A DNA stretch of 64,000 nt, from NCBI GenBank assembly GCA_016718605.1, contig JADKCY010000013.1, positions 62,001 through 126,000 of the forward strand, given 5' to 3'. Positions 17,774 to 27,132 of this stretch are shown piece after piece. The notes under the pieces are model-generated. The model saw nothing but the letters and a program-made list of their open reading frames with translations, was not told the DNA's origin and did no database searches. The number at the start of each line of letters is the position of its first letter. Position 1 is the first letter of the stretch. The position numbers were made by a program, and so were the translations under genes. Origin of the DNA: Lysobacterales bacterium (GTDB lineage: Bacteria > Pseudomonadota > Gammaproteobacteria > Xanthomonadales > Xanthomonadaceae).

Positions 17774-19120
17774 ATGAACCACGCATCAGCGAAACCTGCC
17801 GTCTCCACCCGGGACCGCGATGCGGTCCTGCAAGCCCTGCGGGCTGGCGTGGTGCCGCGGCGCGGCCTGCAGCACATCCAAGTTGGACGAGAGGCGGAGA
17901 TCAAAGCGATCGTGGCCGACATCGAGCGCATTCTCGAGGGCGGTGCCGGCATTCGCTTTGTGGTGGGCGACTACGGTGCCGGCAAGACCTATCTCCTGTC
18001 GCTGATTCGCGCCATCGCGCTGGAGAAGGGCTTGCTGCACGTCTCCGCTGACCTAAACCCCGACCGACGACTCTACGGCGCAGGCGGGCAGGGGCGTTCG
18101 CTGTACAACGAATTGACCCGCAACCTCGCCACCCGCACCAAGCCCGAGGGCGGAGGCATGACCAGCGTGGTGGAGCGCTTTGTCTCCAGTGCCATCCAAG
18201 AAGCCAAGCAACAGGGCAAGAGCGAGCGCGAGATCATTGATGCGCGCCTGCAAGGCCTCTCTGAGCTCGTCGGCGGCTACGACTTTGCGACCGTGGTCGA
18301 GCGCTACTGGACGGGATTTGATACCGCCAATGACGCCTTGAAGACCGATGCCGTGCGGTGGCTGCGTGGCGAATTCAGCACCATCACCGATGCGCGAAAG
18401 GCGTTGGGCGTGCGGACCATCATCGACGATGACAATGTCTACGATGGACTGAAACTGTTTGCGCGCTTTGCCAAGCTCTCAGGCTATGGCGGCTTGCTGG
18501 TCGGTCTGGATGAGCTGGTCAACCTGCACAAGCTGCAGAACAGCCAGGCACGCAATGGCAACTACGAGCAGATCCTGCGCATCCTCAATGATGCGATCGC
18601 CGGCAGTGCCGAGCACATCGGATTCATCTTTGGCGCGACTCCAGAAACCGTCTCAGACACCCGGCGTGGCTTGTTCTCCTATGCCGCCCTGCAGTCGCGC
18701 CTGGCGGAAAACCGCTTTGCGGCCCAGCACGGGGTTCAGGACTTTGGCGGCCCGATCATTCGCCTGGCCAATCTCACGCCGGAAGATCTCTTCGTGCTGC
18801 TGACCAAACTTCGCGATGTCCACGGTGGACGATCTGCCCAGGTGCTCGACCATGCCGCGATCGCGTCGTTCCTGGCGTTCTGCTTGCAGCGCATCGGGGC
18901 GGCGTATTTTCAAACCCCACGAACCACGATCCGCGCGTTCCTGGATCTGATGGCGGTCATCGAGCTCAAGCCTGAGGCAAGCATCGCCGACTTGCTTGAG
19001 GGAGTTGCGGTGGAGCCTGACCACGATCCGGCAGCCGAGGATCTCCCCGAGGCCGCCCCCACCGACACCGCGGCAGCCCCGACGGGCCCCGAGGACGATC
19101 TGACCAGCTTCAAGCTGTGA
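17774..19120 (+). CDS. sngB: Shango-like SngB: BrxD/DUF2791-type P-loop ATPase
   Basis: This 448-aa ATPase has a Walker A motif 'VVGDYGAGKTYLL' at residues 56-68 and a likely Walker B/sensor segment 'GYGGLLVGLDELVNLHKLQ' near residue 240. The overall pattern ('LRAGVVPRRGLQHIQVGREAEI', 'RTTIRAFLDLMAVI') is that of the DUF2791/BrxD ATPases, which accompany Lhr-like helicases in BREX and Shango loci. The gene ends in an ATP-rich acidic tail and its stop overlaps the helicase start by 4 bp, implying coupled synthesis. Unlike its triad neighbours, it is intact. Confidence 0.82.
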   Translation: MNHASAKPAVSTRDRDAVLQALRAGVVPRRGLQHIQVGREAEIKAIVADIERILEGGAGIRFVVGDYGAGKTYLLSLIRAIALEKGLLHVSADLNPDRRLYGAGGQGRSLYNELTRNLATRTKPEGGGMTSVVERFVSSAIQEAKQQGKSEREIIDARLQGLSELVGGYDFATVVERYWTGFDTANDALKTDAVRWLRGEFSTITDARKALGVRTIIDDDNVYDGLKLFARFAKLSGYGGLLVGLDELVNLHKLQNSQARNGNYEQILRILNDAIAGSAEHIGFIFGATPETVSDTRRGLFSYAALQSRLAENRFAAQHGVQDFGGPIIRLANLTPEDLFVLLTKLRDVHGGRSAQVLDHAAIASFLAFCLQRIGAAYFQTPRTTIRAFLDLMAVIELKPEASIADLLEGVAVEPDHDPAAEDLPEAAPTDTAAAPTGPEDDLTSFKL

Positions 19121-21357
19121 GCCATTTCGAACGCCTGCATCCGTCCTTGCGCCAGTGGGTTTGGCGTCAAGGCTGGCCCAGCCTTCGGCCGGTGCAAGAA
19201 CAGGCGATTCCCGAGGTGCTGGCCGGCAAAGATGTGGTGATCGCTGCCCCAACGGCCGGCGGCAAGACCGAGGCCGCATTCCTGCCCATCTTGAGCGAGA
19301 TTGCCGATGACCCGGGTCGCGGGGTCAAGGTGCTCTGTGTCTCGCCGCTGAAGGCGCTGATCAACGATCAAGCCAGGCGTCTGGAAGACATGGCCGAGGC
19401 CGTGGGGCTCCGGTGCCAGCCCTGGCATGGCGATGTGACGCAGGGGAAAGCGGGCTTTTGGAAGAATCCGCCAGAGATCCTGATCATCACCCCCGAATCG
19501 CTGGAAGCGATGCTGATGCGACGGGTCAACAAGCTCGTCGAGGCCCTCGCGTCACTTCGCTTTCAGGTGGTGGATGAGCTGCACGCGTTCTTTGACTCAC
19601 CCCGAGGCGCGCAATTGCTGTCGTTGTTGAACCGCGTGGACCAGCAGATCGGGCGACGGGTGCCTCGCGTGGCGCTCTCTGCCACGGCAGGCGACCTGCA
19701 GGCGGCACTGCAATTCCTGCGGCCGGGCGGGAGCGAGTCGGGTGCGGTCGTGGAGGTCAGTAGCGGTGGCGGGGAGCTCAAGATCGGCTTCATGACCACG
19801 CTGCGGGAGCTGGAGACCACGCCGATCAGCCTGCCTAGCCTGCCAGAGGAAACCCCGCAGGCGGAAAGCGTGCCGGTACCGGGCTGGTCGGATCTGCCGC
19901 CCCCGGAAGCCGACGAACCGCCGGAGATGGATCCGGTGGCCGATCACCTTTTTCAGTGCCTCCGAGGCCGCAGCAATCTGGTGTTTGCCAATGCGCGAAA
20001 CCGTGTGGAATCCCTGGCCGCGACCCTGGCAGAGCGGTGCGAGTTGGCCCACCTGCCCCAGGAGTTCTTCGCGCATCACGGCTCGCTCTCCCGCGATCAC
20101 CGCACCGAGGTCGAGCTGCGCTTGCGTGAGGGCAAGCTGCCCAGCACGGTGGTCTGCACCTCAACGCTCGAATTGGGCATCGACCTTGGCGACATCCATA
20201 CCGTGGCGCAAGTCGGTCCAGCACCGTCTGTGGCGGCACTGAAACAGCGCGTGGGGCGCTCGGGTCGTCGCCCAGGTGCGGCGCAGATCCTCAGGCAGTA
20301 TGTCGAACTGCGCAAGCGCAAAAATGCGCACCTGATTGATGGACTCCATCTGCCTTTGTTGCAGTCCATCGCCACGATCGAGGGCCTGCGTGCCGGCGAG
20401 TTCGAGCCGCCCTGGACGGCCAACTTGCAGCTGTCCACCTTGACCCAGCAAATCCTGTCGGTCCTCGTTGAACGCGGCGCCATGCCAGCGGCCCACCTGC
20501 ACCGCCGGATCTGTGCCCCGCAGGGACCGTTTGCCCGCATTGACGCCGGGCGATTTGCCGAGATCCTGAGAGCACTCGGCGCCAACGCGCAGATCGAGCA
20601 GCTGCCAGGAGGCGAGATCGCACTGGGTGAGGCCGGCGAGCGGTTGACCGAGGACTACCGCTTCTATGCCACCTTTGTCACCCCGGAGGAATACACGGTG
20701 TTCAGTGCCTCTGGGAAACGCCTGGGCACCATTCCCGTCGACGATCCAATCGTGCCAGGCCAGTCATTGATCTTTGCGGGCCGGCGATGGCGCGTGCTCA
20801 ACGTGGACACCGAGCGGCTCACCATTCGCTTAGAACCCGGAAGGGGCGGCCGGCCACCCATGTATGCCAGCGGCGGAATGAATGTCCATGAGCGACTTCA
20901 CCGACGCATGCAGGCGCTCTTGCTCGACGACCCGTTTCCAGCGTACCTGGACCCCAAGGGGCGGCAGTGCTTGGCGGACGCGCGCCAGCACCACGCCAAT
21001 ACCGATCTGGGCACACCCGGCCTCTATCGCACGCAAACCGATCTGATCTTGGCGCTGTGGGGCGGGACACGCGCCTCCACGACCCTGGCCATTGCCCTGT
21101 CAGGTCGCGGTGTCGAGGCAATGCCCATGGGGCCATTTGTCCTGGTACCGGCCGAGGATGCCGAGACACTCGCCGCAGTCATCGCCGAACTCATTGAGAC
21201 CATGCCCACGCAATCGGAGCTCGCGGAGATGTGCCCACCGCTGGCCGAGGAGAAATTCGAAAGCCTGCTCTCACCGGCGTTGATCTCACTCGCCATCGGG
21301 TCGCGATCGCTCGATCGGGAGGGTGCAATGCGGGCGCTGCAGCGGTTGGTGGAGTAG
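19117..21357 (+). CDS. sngC: Shango-like SngC: Lhr-type DEAD/DEAH helicase
   Basis: This 746-aa superfamily-2 helicase starts at GTG inside the sngB stop. Motif I is 'IAAPTAGGKTEAAFLPI', motif II is 'VVDELHAFFDSPRGAQ' (DELH), motif III is 'VALSATAGDL', motif V is 'TSTLELGIDLGDIHTV' and motif VI is 'KQRVGRSGRRPG', as in Lhr-like helicases. The C-terminal half resembles the winged-helix and Lhr-associated regions. With the BrxD-like ATPase and TerB protein it completes the three-gene Shango composition. No frameshift is visible. Confidence 0.85.
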   Translation: MSHFERLHPSLRQWVWRQGWPSLRPVQEQAIPEVLAGKDVVIAAPTAGGKTEAAFLPILSEIADDPGRGVKVLCVSPLKALINDQARRLEDMAEAVGLRCQPWHGDVTQGKAGFWKNPPEILIITPESLEAMLMRRVNKLVEALASLRFQVVDELHAFFDSPRGAQLLSLLNRVDQQIGRRVPRVALSATAGDLQAALQFLRPGGSESGAVVEVSSGGGELKIGFMTTLRELETTPISLPSLPEETPQAESVPVPGWSDLPPPEADEPPEMDPVADHLFQCLRGRSNLVFANARNRVESLAATLAERCELAHLPQEFFAHHGSLSRDHRTEVELRLREGKLPSTVVCTSTLELGIDLGDIHTVAQVGPAPSVAALKQRVGRSGRRPGAAQILRQYVELRKRKNAHLIDGLHLPLLQSIATIEGLRAGEFEPPWTANLQLSTLTQQILSVLVERGAMPAAHLHRRICAPQGPFARIDAGRFAEILRALGANAQIEQLPGGEIALGEAGERLTEDYRFYATFVTPEEYTVFSASGKRLGTIPVDDPIVPGQSLIFAGRRWRVLNVDTERLTIRLEPGRGGRPPMYASGGMNVHERLHRRMQALLLDDPFPAYLDPKGRQCLADARQHHANTDLGTPGLYRTQTDLILALWGGTRASTTLAIALSGRGVEAMPMGPFVLVPAEDAETLAAVIAELIETMPTQSELAEMCPPLAEEKFESLLSPALISLAIGSRSLDREGAMRALQRLVE

Positions 21358-21422
21358 TTACCCGTCGAAGCCGCCAAGGAGCTTAAATTGCCGAGCACAC
21401 CGACATCTGGCACGTTGGGGCG

Positions 21423-23015
21423 ATGAACAAGATCTACTTGACCGTTCCATTCCGCGACAAGGACGCCGCCAAGCAATTGGGCGCACGCTTTGACGGCGAG
21501 GCCAAGCGCTGGTTCGTCAACGAGGGCACGGACCTCGCTCCGTTTGCAGCGTGGTGCGGTGCTGTCGGCAGCATCCCCGAGCGAGCGACGAGGGCGAGTG
21601 TCGAGGCGATACCGACACGCCAGAGTCCCGCGGAATCGACGTCGGCGGGTGTCGTGGGCATGCCGCTCTCCAGCTATCTTTCAGCGATTGCGCAAGTTGT
21701 TCGGGCGAACTGCGCCGAGCCGCTGTGGGTTATGGCCGAGATCTCGGAGGTTCGCCTGCGCAATGGGCATCTCTACCTGACGCTGGTCGAATCCGATGGG
21801 GCAGGCCAACCCAAAGCGAAGCTCGGCTGCAATGCCTTCTCGGTGGAACGCCGAAGCTGGTGGAAACAGTTCATCGAGACCGTCGGCGGGCCACCGGAGG
21901 TCGGCATGAAGCTGCTGCTGCAAGTGGCCGCCAAACTGGATCCGCTCTATGGCTTCTCGGGCGAGATCCACACTGTCGACGCGGCATTCGTGCTCGGCGA
22001 GATGGCCGCCAAGCTCAAGCGCCTCCTGGTCCAGCTCGACAACGAAGGCCTGCTGAAGCGAAATCACCGGTGGCAGAAGCCTGTCGATTTCACCTCGGTG
22101 GCCGTGGTTGCCCCGCCGGATGCGGCAGGACTCGGCGACTTTATGCGCGAAGCGGGCGCGCTTGAGGCGGCAGGTCTGCTGCAGATTCAGCATTTCGCAG
22201 CCACGTTTCAGGGCGCGAATGCGGCCGAGTCGGTGGCCGCCGCACTTCGGGAAGCGAGCACGGCCCACGGCCGGACGCCGCTCGATGCGATCATCCTGAT
22301 TCGAGGCGGCGGCGCGAGCCTTGATCTGGATTGGATGAATGCCTACGCCATTGGCAAAGCCATTGCCGAGGCGCCGGTTCCGGTCATGGTGGGCATTGGC
22401 CATGAGCGCGACCGCACCCTGCCTGATCATGTGGCGGCCATGAGTTTCGACACGCCTAGCAAAGTGTCTGCCTACATTCGCGAGACCATTCTTGGGCGAT
22501 GCCGGGATGTCGAGGGATGGATGGACACCGTCCAGCGAATCATCGCGGCGCGGGTTGAGCAGGCATCGCAGACCGTGGACCAGTGCTTGCAGGACATCAA
22601 GAGGAAAACCGACAGCCGCATGAGCCAGGCCTCCGCGTCGCTTCAGCAACTGGCAGGCGCATTGGTTACCCGAACGCAGCAGCGACTGGACAGAGCCGAG
22701 ACGGCGATCGGCCAGAGCCTTCGGCAATGCGAGCGCTCCGTCGCCACCCGACTTGATCGCGCGCCGCAGCTGGTCGATGCACAACTGCAAAGCGCCCAGC
22801 ACAGGATTGCCGAACGGATCACCAAGGCCGATGCAGCGCTCGCCATCCTTCAAAGCAAAGCCGAAGCGCTGGATCCAAGCCGGGTCCTGAAGCGGGGTTT
22901 CGCACTGGTGATGGGCGCAGACGGCCGTGTCGTGAAGTCAGCGGATCAGGCAGCCGGTGAAGTGCGTATTCGATTTGCCGATGGGGAGCGCAGGGCAGGA
23001 CTGCTTGATCGATAG
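21423..23015 (+). CDS. Exodeoxyribonuclease VII large-subunit-like protein with N-terminal DUF5710 domain
   Basis: Residues 1-42 ('KIYLTVPFRDKDAAKQLGARFDGEAKRWFV') match DUF5710, common at the front of plasmid DNA-processing proteins. From about residue 80, XseA features appear: the OB-fold 'LWVMAEISEVRLRNGHLYLTLVE', then the catalytic-domain segments 'DAIILIRGGGASLDLDWMNA', 'VPVMVGIGHERDRTLPDHVA' and 'FDTPSKVSAYI', and a long coiled coil. Exonuclease VII degrades single-stranded DNA. No small subunit (xseB) is seen nearby, so it may use the host's. This is a plasmid-borne domain fusion probably used in replication or transfer-related DNA processing. Confidence 0.85.
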   Translation: MNKIYLTVPFRDKDAAKQLGARFDGEAKRWFVNEGTDLAPFAAWCGAVGSIPERATRASVEAIPTRQSPAESTSAGVVGMPLSSYLSAIAQVVRANCAEPLWVMAEISEVRLRNGHLYLTLVESDGAGQPKAKLGCNAFSVERRSWWKQFIETVGGPPEVGMKLLLQVAAKLDPLYGFSGEIHTVDAAFVLGEMAAKLKRLLVQLDNEGLLKRNHRWQKPVDFTSVAVVAPPDAAGLGDFMREAGALEAAGLLQIQHFAATFQGANAAESVAAALREASTAHGRTPLDAIILIRGGGASLDLDWMNAYAIGKAIAEAPVPVMVGIGHERDRTLPDHVAAMSFDTPSKVSAYIRETILGRCRDVEGWMDTVQRIIAARVEQASQTVDQCLQDIKRKTDSRMSQASASLQQLAGALVTRTQQRLDRAETAIGQSLRQCERSVATRLDRAPQLVDAQLQSAQHRIAERITKADAALAILQSKAEALDPSRVLKRGFALVMGADGRVVKSADQAAGEVRIRFADGERRAGLLDR

Positions 23016-23024
23016 GCCAGAAAA

Positions 23025-23049
23025 AAGCCCGACACAGAGTGCCGGGCTT
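23025..23049 (-). terminator. Intrinsic terminator of the minus-strand gene cluster
   Basis: aagcccg (23025-23031) pairs with cgggctt (23043-23049). On the minus strand the hairpin is followed by a run of T (the aaaaaa at 23021-23026 on the plus strand). It lies 23 bp past the minus-strand stop at 23072 and may also slow plus-strand readthrough from the preceding gene. Confidence 0.75.
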
Positions 23050-23071
23050 GGGTTGAAACCAACGGTAGGGA

Positions 23072-23755
23072 TCAGAGCGTTCGAGCACGCTCAATCAGGT
23101 GCATCAGGCAGCGATGGGAGTCGAGATAGCCTTCTTCAGGCTCATCGCACTCGGTGTAGGGAGTCCCATCGTCCTTGTCGTAGTCCCACACGGACAACGC
23201 AGCCACGTCGCGAGCGAGTGTAGTCGCAGGGTCGGTATAGCCTCGTGCTTCCGCCTGTTGGCGTAGTTCTTTCATGAGTCGGGGCCAATGGGCATCATCC
23301 ATTTCACCGAGGGCGTTAATGGCCTTGGCGATGTGGCGATCAGCGATGCTCTTGGCATGCGCTTCAGCCCAAACGGTGATCTGTTCGGCTGAACCCCAAA
23401 TTGCCTCGACGCGTCCGCTGACGAGATACTCACTGAGGTCGCCTTCTGCATCCCACCAGTTGAGATCAGCAAGGACACCCCAGCCTTCGTCGGCGTTGTA
23501 GTTCAGCCAGATGCAAGCACCACCGCCAATGGCACTGTCGACACCTTCGCGGCATTCGTCGCCGAAGCTTTCCTTCGAGGACGGTGGACTGTAGTCAGTC
23601 AGAACGATGTCCTCATGCAGTCCGCTGACGCGCAGCGTCATGATGCTGGAATGGGACGTCGTGGCGATTTCTTCCTGTACCTTGGTGGACCGATTCGCTT
23701 GCTGAAGCACGAACGACTTCACTTGGGCAAACAGGTCATTCTGTGTGATTTTCAT
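23072..23755 (-). CDS. Hypothetical acidic protein with DEGWGV motif, 227 aa
   Basis: ATG at 23755 is preferred because a ribosome site (ggagag) lies just before it. The protein is soluble, with 'GGGACIWLNYNADEGWGVLADLNWWDAEGDLSEYL' in the middle, broken here into its visible core W..DEGWGV.AD..W, followed by a helical half and a Tyr/Asp-rich end. The same core occurs in the neighbouring gene at 23864-24406, so the two are paralogues. Family not recognised. Confidence 0.6.
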   Translation of the reverse strand: MKITQNDLFAQVKSFVLQQANRSTKVQEEIATTSHSSIMTLRVSGLHEDIVLTDYSPPSSKESFGDECREGVDSAIGGGACIWLNYNADEGWGVLADLNWWDAEGDLSEYLVSGRVEAIWGSAEQITVWAEAHAKSIADRHIAKAINALGEMDDAHWPRLMKELRQQAEARGYTDPATTLARDVAALSVWDYDKDDGTPYTECDEPEEGYLDSHRCLMHLIERARTL

Positions 23756-23863
23756 GGGTCTCTCCGTGATGGCTGAGGACGCTGCGTCCTCAGGTCCGTA
23801 GCGGGCCAACACGAACCGCAAGGTCGGTGTTGGCCCGTTGAAGTGGATACGAGCGCAGTGAAG

Positions 23864-24406
23864 TCAGGTGATCGATTGACTGATCACGAGCTCGCTGGCC
23901 CGCTTTTGCAGCGCATCAAGCGCTGCCTGCAGGTGTTCTCTCGGGATGCAGTCGAACTCGGCGAGGGTTTGGTCGAGCGTCCGTTTGGCGATCGATTCCA
24001 AGTGACCCTGAGCCCAGGCACGAGTCGCATTGGGCGTGGCTGTGATCACTTCCAGATGGCCCATTAGTTCGTCTCCAGAGGACATCGACGGTGGCCAACT
24101 GATGTCGGTGAAGACGCCCCAGCCTTCGTCGGGATTCCACAGCAGCGTGAGGCTGCTGCCACCCGAATCCTCCGGCGCGTAGTCGCTCTCACTGGAGCAC
24201 CCTTCTTGTCTGTAGGAAGCGGTCGTCTTGGGGGTGAGCTTTGCCTCCAGAAGACGTGGAGAGAAAGCATCCGACTCGAACGTTACGACGACCCCGCCCT
24301 CAACAAGCGCTTCGTCGACGCAGAGTGCATCGGTATCGAAGACACACTCAGTGATAGTGCCTCGCAGCTCGGCAAGCAGGGCCTGCTGCTGATGTTCGTT
24401 GTCCAT
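23864..24406 (-). CDS. Hypothetical protein, 180 aa, paralogue of the adjacent DEGWGV protein
   Basis: It shares 'LLWNPDEGWGVFTDISWPP' and the following 'AWAQGHLESIAKRTLDQTL' with its neighbour's 'DEGWGVLADLNWW' and 'VWAEAHAKSIADRHIAKAI'. Start at 24406 is supported by a ggaatcaacc leader. No signal peptide or catalytic motif. The paralogy suggests local duplication on the plasmid. Confidence 0.6.
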   Translation of the reverse strand: MDNEHQQQALLAELRGTITECVFDTDALCVDEALVEGGVVVTFESDAFSPRLLEAKLTPKTTASYRQEGCSSESDYAPEDSGGSSLTLLWNPDEGWGVFTDISWPPSMSSGDELMGHLEVITATPNATRAWAQGHLESIAKRTLDQTLAEFDCIPREHLQAALDALQKRASELVISQSIT

Positions 24407-24534
24407 GGTTGATTCCTGGTTTGGGAGCAGGTCCGCAGAGCGGCCTGCAGATGGTTACTGTGTTCGAAATGACACGTGACGTTGTGGAATGTCTCGGCAT
24501 CACGCGTCGAACGCCGGTCAGAGCCGCAACGCGC

Positions 24535-24972
24535 TCACGACTGGTCTTTACCAAGGCCCTGCAAGCGCATCAGTGCGAAATGCACCTTGCTGTTGCCGAG
24601 CGCGGCCTCTGGGTGTGAGGTGAGTGCGTCGATGGCCTCTTGAATGACGGCGTCTTTCCGGGAGGTGCTCGCGTCGAGCGCATCGAATTCGCCTTGCGCA
24701 TCGAACCAGTGCATGGCCACCACGTCGCCGGTGTTCGAATCAATTTCGTCGACCAGGATGTGGGCCATCTCATCCGCAACTTCGGTGTGCTCAATGCGAT
24801 ACTCGCTATCACCGATCAGCAGATCACCGGAGGCTGACGTATGCCACACGTGGGGCCAGGTGAAGACCGCATCAGCGACGCGGTTGGCGATCTCCTTGAT
24901 GTTCTCGGAGAAGGTTGTGCCCAAGACCTTGACGCGGACGACCGCGTAGACATGGGTATTGAACGTTTTCAT
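24535..24972 (-). CDS. Hypothetical protein, 145 aa
   Basis: ATG at 24972 follows a clear ribosome site (aaggag) on the minus strand. The protein starts with an amphipathic beta/alpha segment ('FNTHVYAVVRVKVLGTTFSE'), then 'EYRIEHTEVADEMAHILVDE' and 'VVAMHWFDAQGEFDAL'. Not recognised. It lies in the same minus-strand cluster as the DEGWGV proteins and likely shares their transcript. Confidence 0.6.
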   Translation of the reverse strand: MKTFNTHVYAVVRVKVLGTTFSENIKEIANRVADAVFTWPHVWHTSASGDLLIGDSEYRIEHTEVADEMAHILVDEIDSNTGDVVAMHWFDAQGEFDALDASTSRKDAVIQEAIDALTSHPEAALGNSKVHFALMRLQGLGKDQS

Positions 24973-25045
24973 GGCGTGCTCCTTGGTAGGGCAGGCCACC
25001 CCCTTGGGGTGGCGTACCCCGAGGGTGAAAAAAAAGGTGCGTGAT

Positions 25046-25750
25046 TTATCGGGGACCGAAGGCCGCGGTGGCGATAGCCGAACACCGCTCGACATCAGCC
25101 AGCATCACCCGAGACATAAGTGCGTCGATCCCATGCGGCGAGAGCAGCAACTGGGTTTCAACCTTATAGAGGCATTCCCGCATTGCCGCGATCGCCGCGT
25201 CAGTGTCAGCGTCTGCACCTGCACCGACCGCCACCTCTGTCGGTGAAGGGCTATCCCCGTCAAACGCGAAATCGGACAGTAACGGGCAGGATGCGTCGAT
25301 CGCCTCCACGCCATCGTCATCGACGCGAACCAGTTGGTAAATGCCGTCGGCATCCAGTTCAATGTCAATCAGGACATCCGAGGACAGCGGCGAATGAGAC
25401 GTCCCGCAACCCGGGCAATCGTCATCCACCTCGCAACTCCAGCGGTCCTCCCAATCGACCGCACAATCGCTGCAGTGATGGTGATTGCGGACATCTCTCA
25501 CCGCTGAAGCGATGGCGTCGAGAAACCCGCACTGAGCATAGTTTTCCGCAAACGTGCTCAACCCATCGCGTCCGGTGGCGTGAAACGCCCACAGCAGCGC
25601 GGGCGAGATGCGATAGTCAGACGCGCCGATCGTCAAGGTGGCGCCGGTGATGGTCTCGCCATCGACGATGGCGCACGCAATGCCCGCATTCTCATGCGGA
25701 GTCCAGGGGATCGAGCGCCCCTGGTCGGTTTGAATCTGTATTTGGTGCAT
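25046..25750 (-). CDS. Hypothetical protein with Cys-rich centre, 234 aa
   Basis: ATG at 25750 has a ggagag site just upstream; ATG at 25777 is an alternative. A central 'HHHCSDCAVDWEDRWSCEV' followed by 'DDDCPGCGTSH' has the CxxC pairs of a zinc ribbon. The rest is acidic. It is the first gene of the four-gene minus-strand cluster. Function unknown. Confidence 0.6.
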   Translation of the reverse strand: MHQIQIQTDQGRSIPWTPHENAGIACAIVDGETITGATLTIGASDYRISPALLWAFHATGRDGLSTFAENYAQCGFLDAIASAVRDVRNHHHCSDCAVDWEDRWSCEVDDDCPGCGTSHSPLSSDVLIDIELDADGIYQLVRVDDDGVEAIDASCPLLSDFAFDGDSPSPTEVAVGAGADADTDAAIAAMRECLYKVETQLLLSPHGIDALMSRVMLADVERCSAIATAAFGPR

Positions 25751-25893
25751 GCGACTCTCCAGATCGGAGGAACGCACGCATCCCGAGGGAAGGTCGTTCC
25801 CCCAAGGGTGGGTGTCCGAATGGGCCGGACTGCCAGCACTGCCTTGCAGTGGTTAAGGAGACACTGCCAGAGCGCTCTGTGCTGAGCAAGCGC

Positions 25894-27132
25894 TCAGCAG
25901 CGGGCGTGCGGCAGCTGGTCGATGCGGGTGGTGTAGAGGGGCGAGCGCGCTGCCTGGCGCATTGACCACGCGGGCGCCATGCCGTGCACCAGGCTCGAAG
26001 CGAGCGTCACCGTATTGCGCCCAAAACGGGCGTTAATCGCGTCCACGTGGGACATGAGTGGCGACGACTGCACCGGTTGGCGAAACAGATCCGGCTGTCG
26101 ATCTGCGACAGCGGCAAGGTCATACAGGATCACGCCGGCGCGCTTGTAGGCATAGCCAGGGCGAAAGCGCTGACGCAGGGCAGCGAAAACAGCCGCGAGC
26201 ACGTCGCGCGAATCATCGGTTGGGTGTGCCAACCCGATGGTTGCCGAGGGGTGGTACTGCGGCATTTCCGGGCGGAACGAATCGGTAGAAAAGAACACCC
26301 CGATTGCCGCCGTCGTCAGGCCGTGACGGCGCAGCTTTGCACAGGCGCGCTGCGCAAACGTCGAGAGCGCCTGGGCAAGCGCGTCCACGTCGGAGACGCG
26401 TTGGCCAAACGAGCGACTCACCATGATCTGTTTCGGCGACGGTGGGCTCTCCTCCAGTGCCAAGCAGGGGTGGCCTTGCAGTTCACGCTGCGTCCGAGCG
26501 AGCACGACGCCACCGATCTGGCGAATCAGATCCCCAGAGGCGTCACGCAACTGCGCAGCGGTGTGAATGCCATGGGCTGCTAAGTGCTTGCCAAAGGCGG
26601 ACCCCACACCCCACACATCGCCGACATCAAACGTCGCGAGCGCAGAGTCGGACGACGACACCTGGCACACGCCGCCCGAGGTCTTCGCCAACCGGTTGCC
26701 CAGCTTGGCGAGGGTCTTGGTCTTGCCAATGCCGACGGCGCACGGGATTCCCGTGTGCCGATGAACCCGCGCGCGCAACCGATCGCACCAGGGGATGACG
26801 TGGTGGATACCACGGACGTCCAAGAACGACTCATCAATGGAATAGACCTCGAGCGCTGGCGCGTGTTCGCGCAGTACATCGACGACGCGAGCACTGATGT
26901 CGCCATAGAGCGCAAAATTCGCGCTGCGGAGCACCAAGCCCTGTCGGCGCAGCGGCGCGAGCTCATGCGCAGGCTGCCCCATTCGGATCCCAAGTGCCTT
27001 GGCCTCGTCCGTGCGCGATATGGCATTGCCATCGTTGTTGCTGAGAACAACCAGCGGCTTGTTTCGGAGGGCGGGATCAAAGATCCGCTCCGCCGAGCAA
27101 TAGAACGCGTTGGCATCAACCAGTGCGAACAT
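25894..27132 (-). CDS. umuC: UmuC, Y-family DNA polymerase V catalytic subunit
   Basis: The 412-aa protein begins 'MFALVDANAFYCSAERIFDP' with the catalytic DANAFY motif. It continues with 'LSNNDGNAISRTDEAKALGI', the second active-site motif 'YSIDESFLDV' and the helix-hairpin-helix region 'DVWGVGSAFGKHLAAHG'. It copies past DNA damage with partner UmuD'. Near residue 350 'RQPDLF' fits the clamp-binding peptide. It overlaps umuD by 17 bp on the same strand. Plasmid umuDC homologues (mucAB, rumAB) are common and raise mutation under SOS induction. Confidence 0.93.
   Translation of the reverse strand: MFALVDANAFYCSAERIFDPALRNKPLVVLSNNDGNAISRTDEAKALGIRMGQPAHELAPLRRQGLVLRSANFALYGDISARVVDVLREHAPALEVYSIDESFLDVRGIHHVIPWCDRLRARVHRHTGIPCAVGIGKTKTLAKLGNRLAKTSGGVCQVSSSDSALATFDVGDVWGVGSAFGKHLAAHGIHTAAQLRDASGDLIRQIGGVVLARTQRELQGHPCLALEESPPSPKQIMVSRSFGQRVSDVDALAQALSTFAQRACAKLRRHGLTTAAIGVFFSTDSFRPEMPQYHPSATIGLAHPTDDSRDVLAAVFAALRQRFRPGYAYKRAGVILYDLAAVADRQPDLFRQPVQSSPLMSHVDAINARFGRNTVTLASSLVHGMAPAWSMRQAARSPLYTTRIDQLPHARC

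Noticed and set aside
21681..22853. 390-aa minus-strand ORF opposite the XseA homologue
   Set aside because: Shadow of the coding strand, His/Arg/Leu-rich with no motif.
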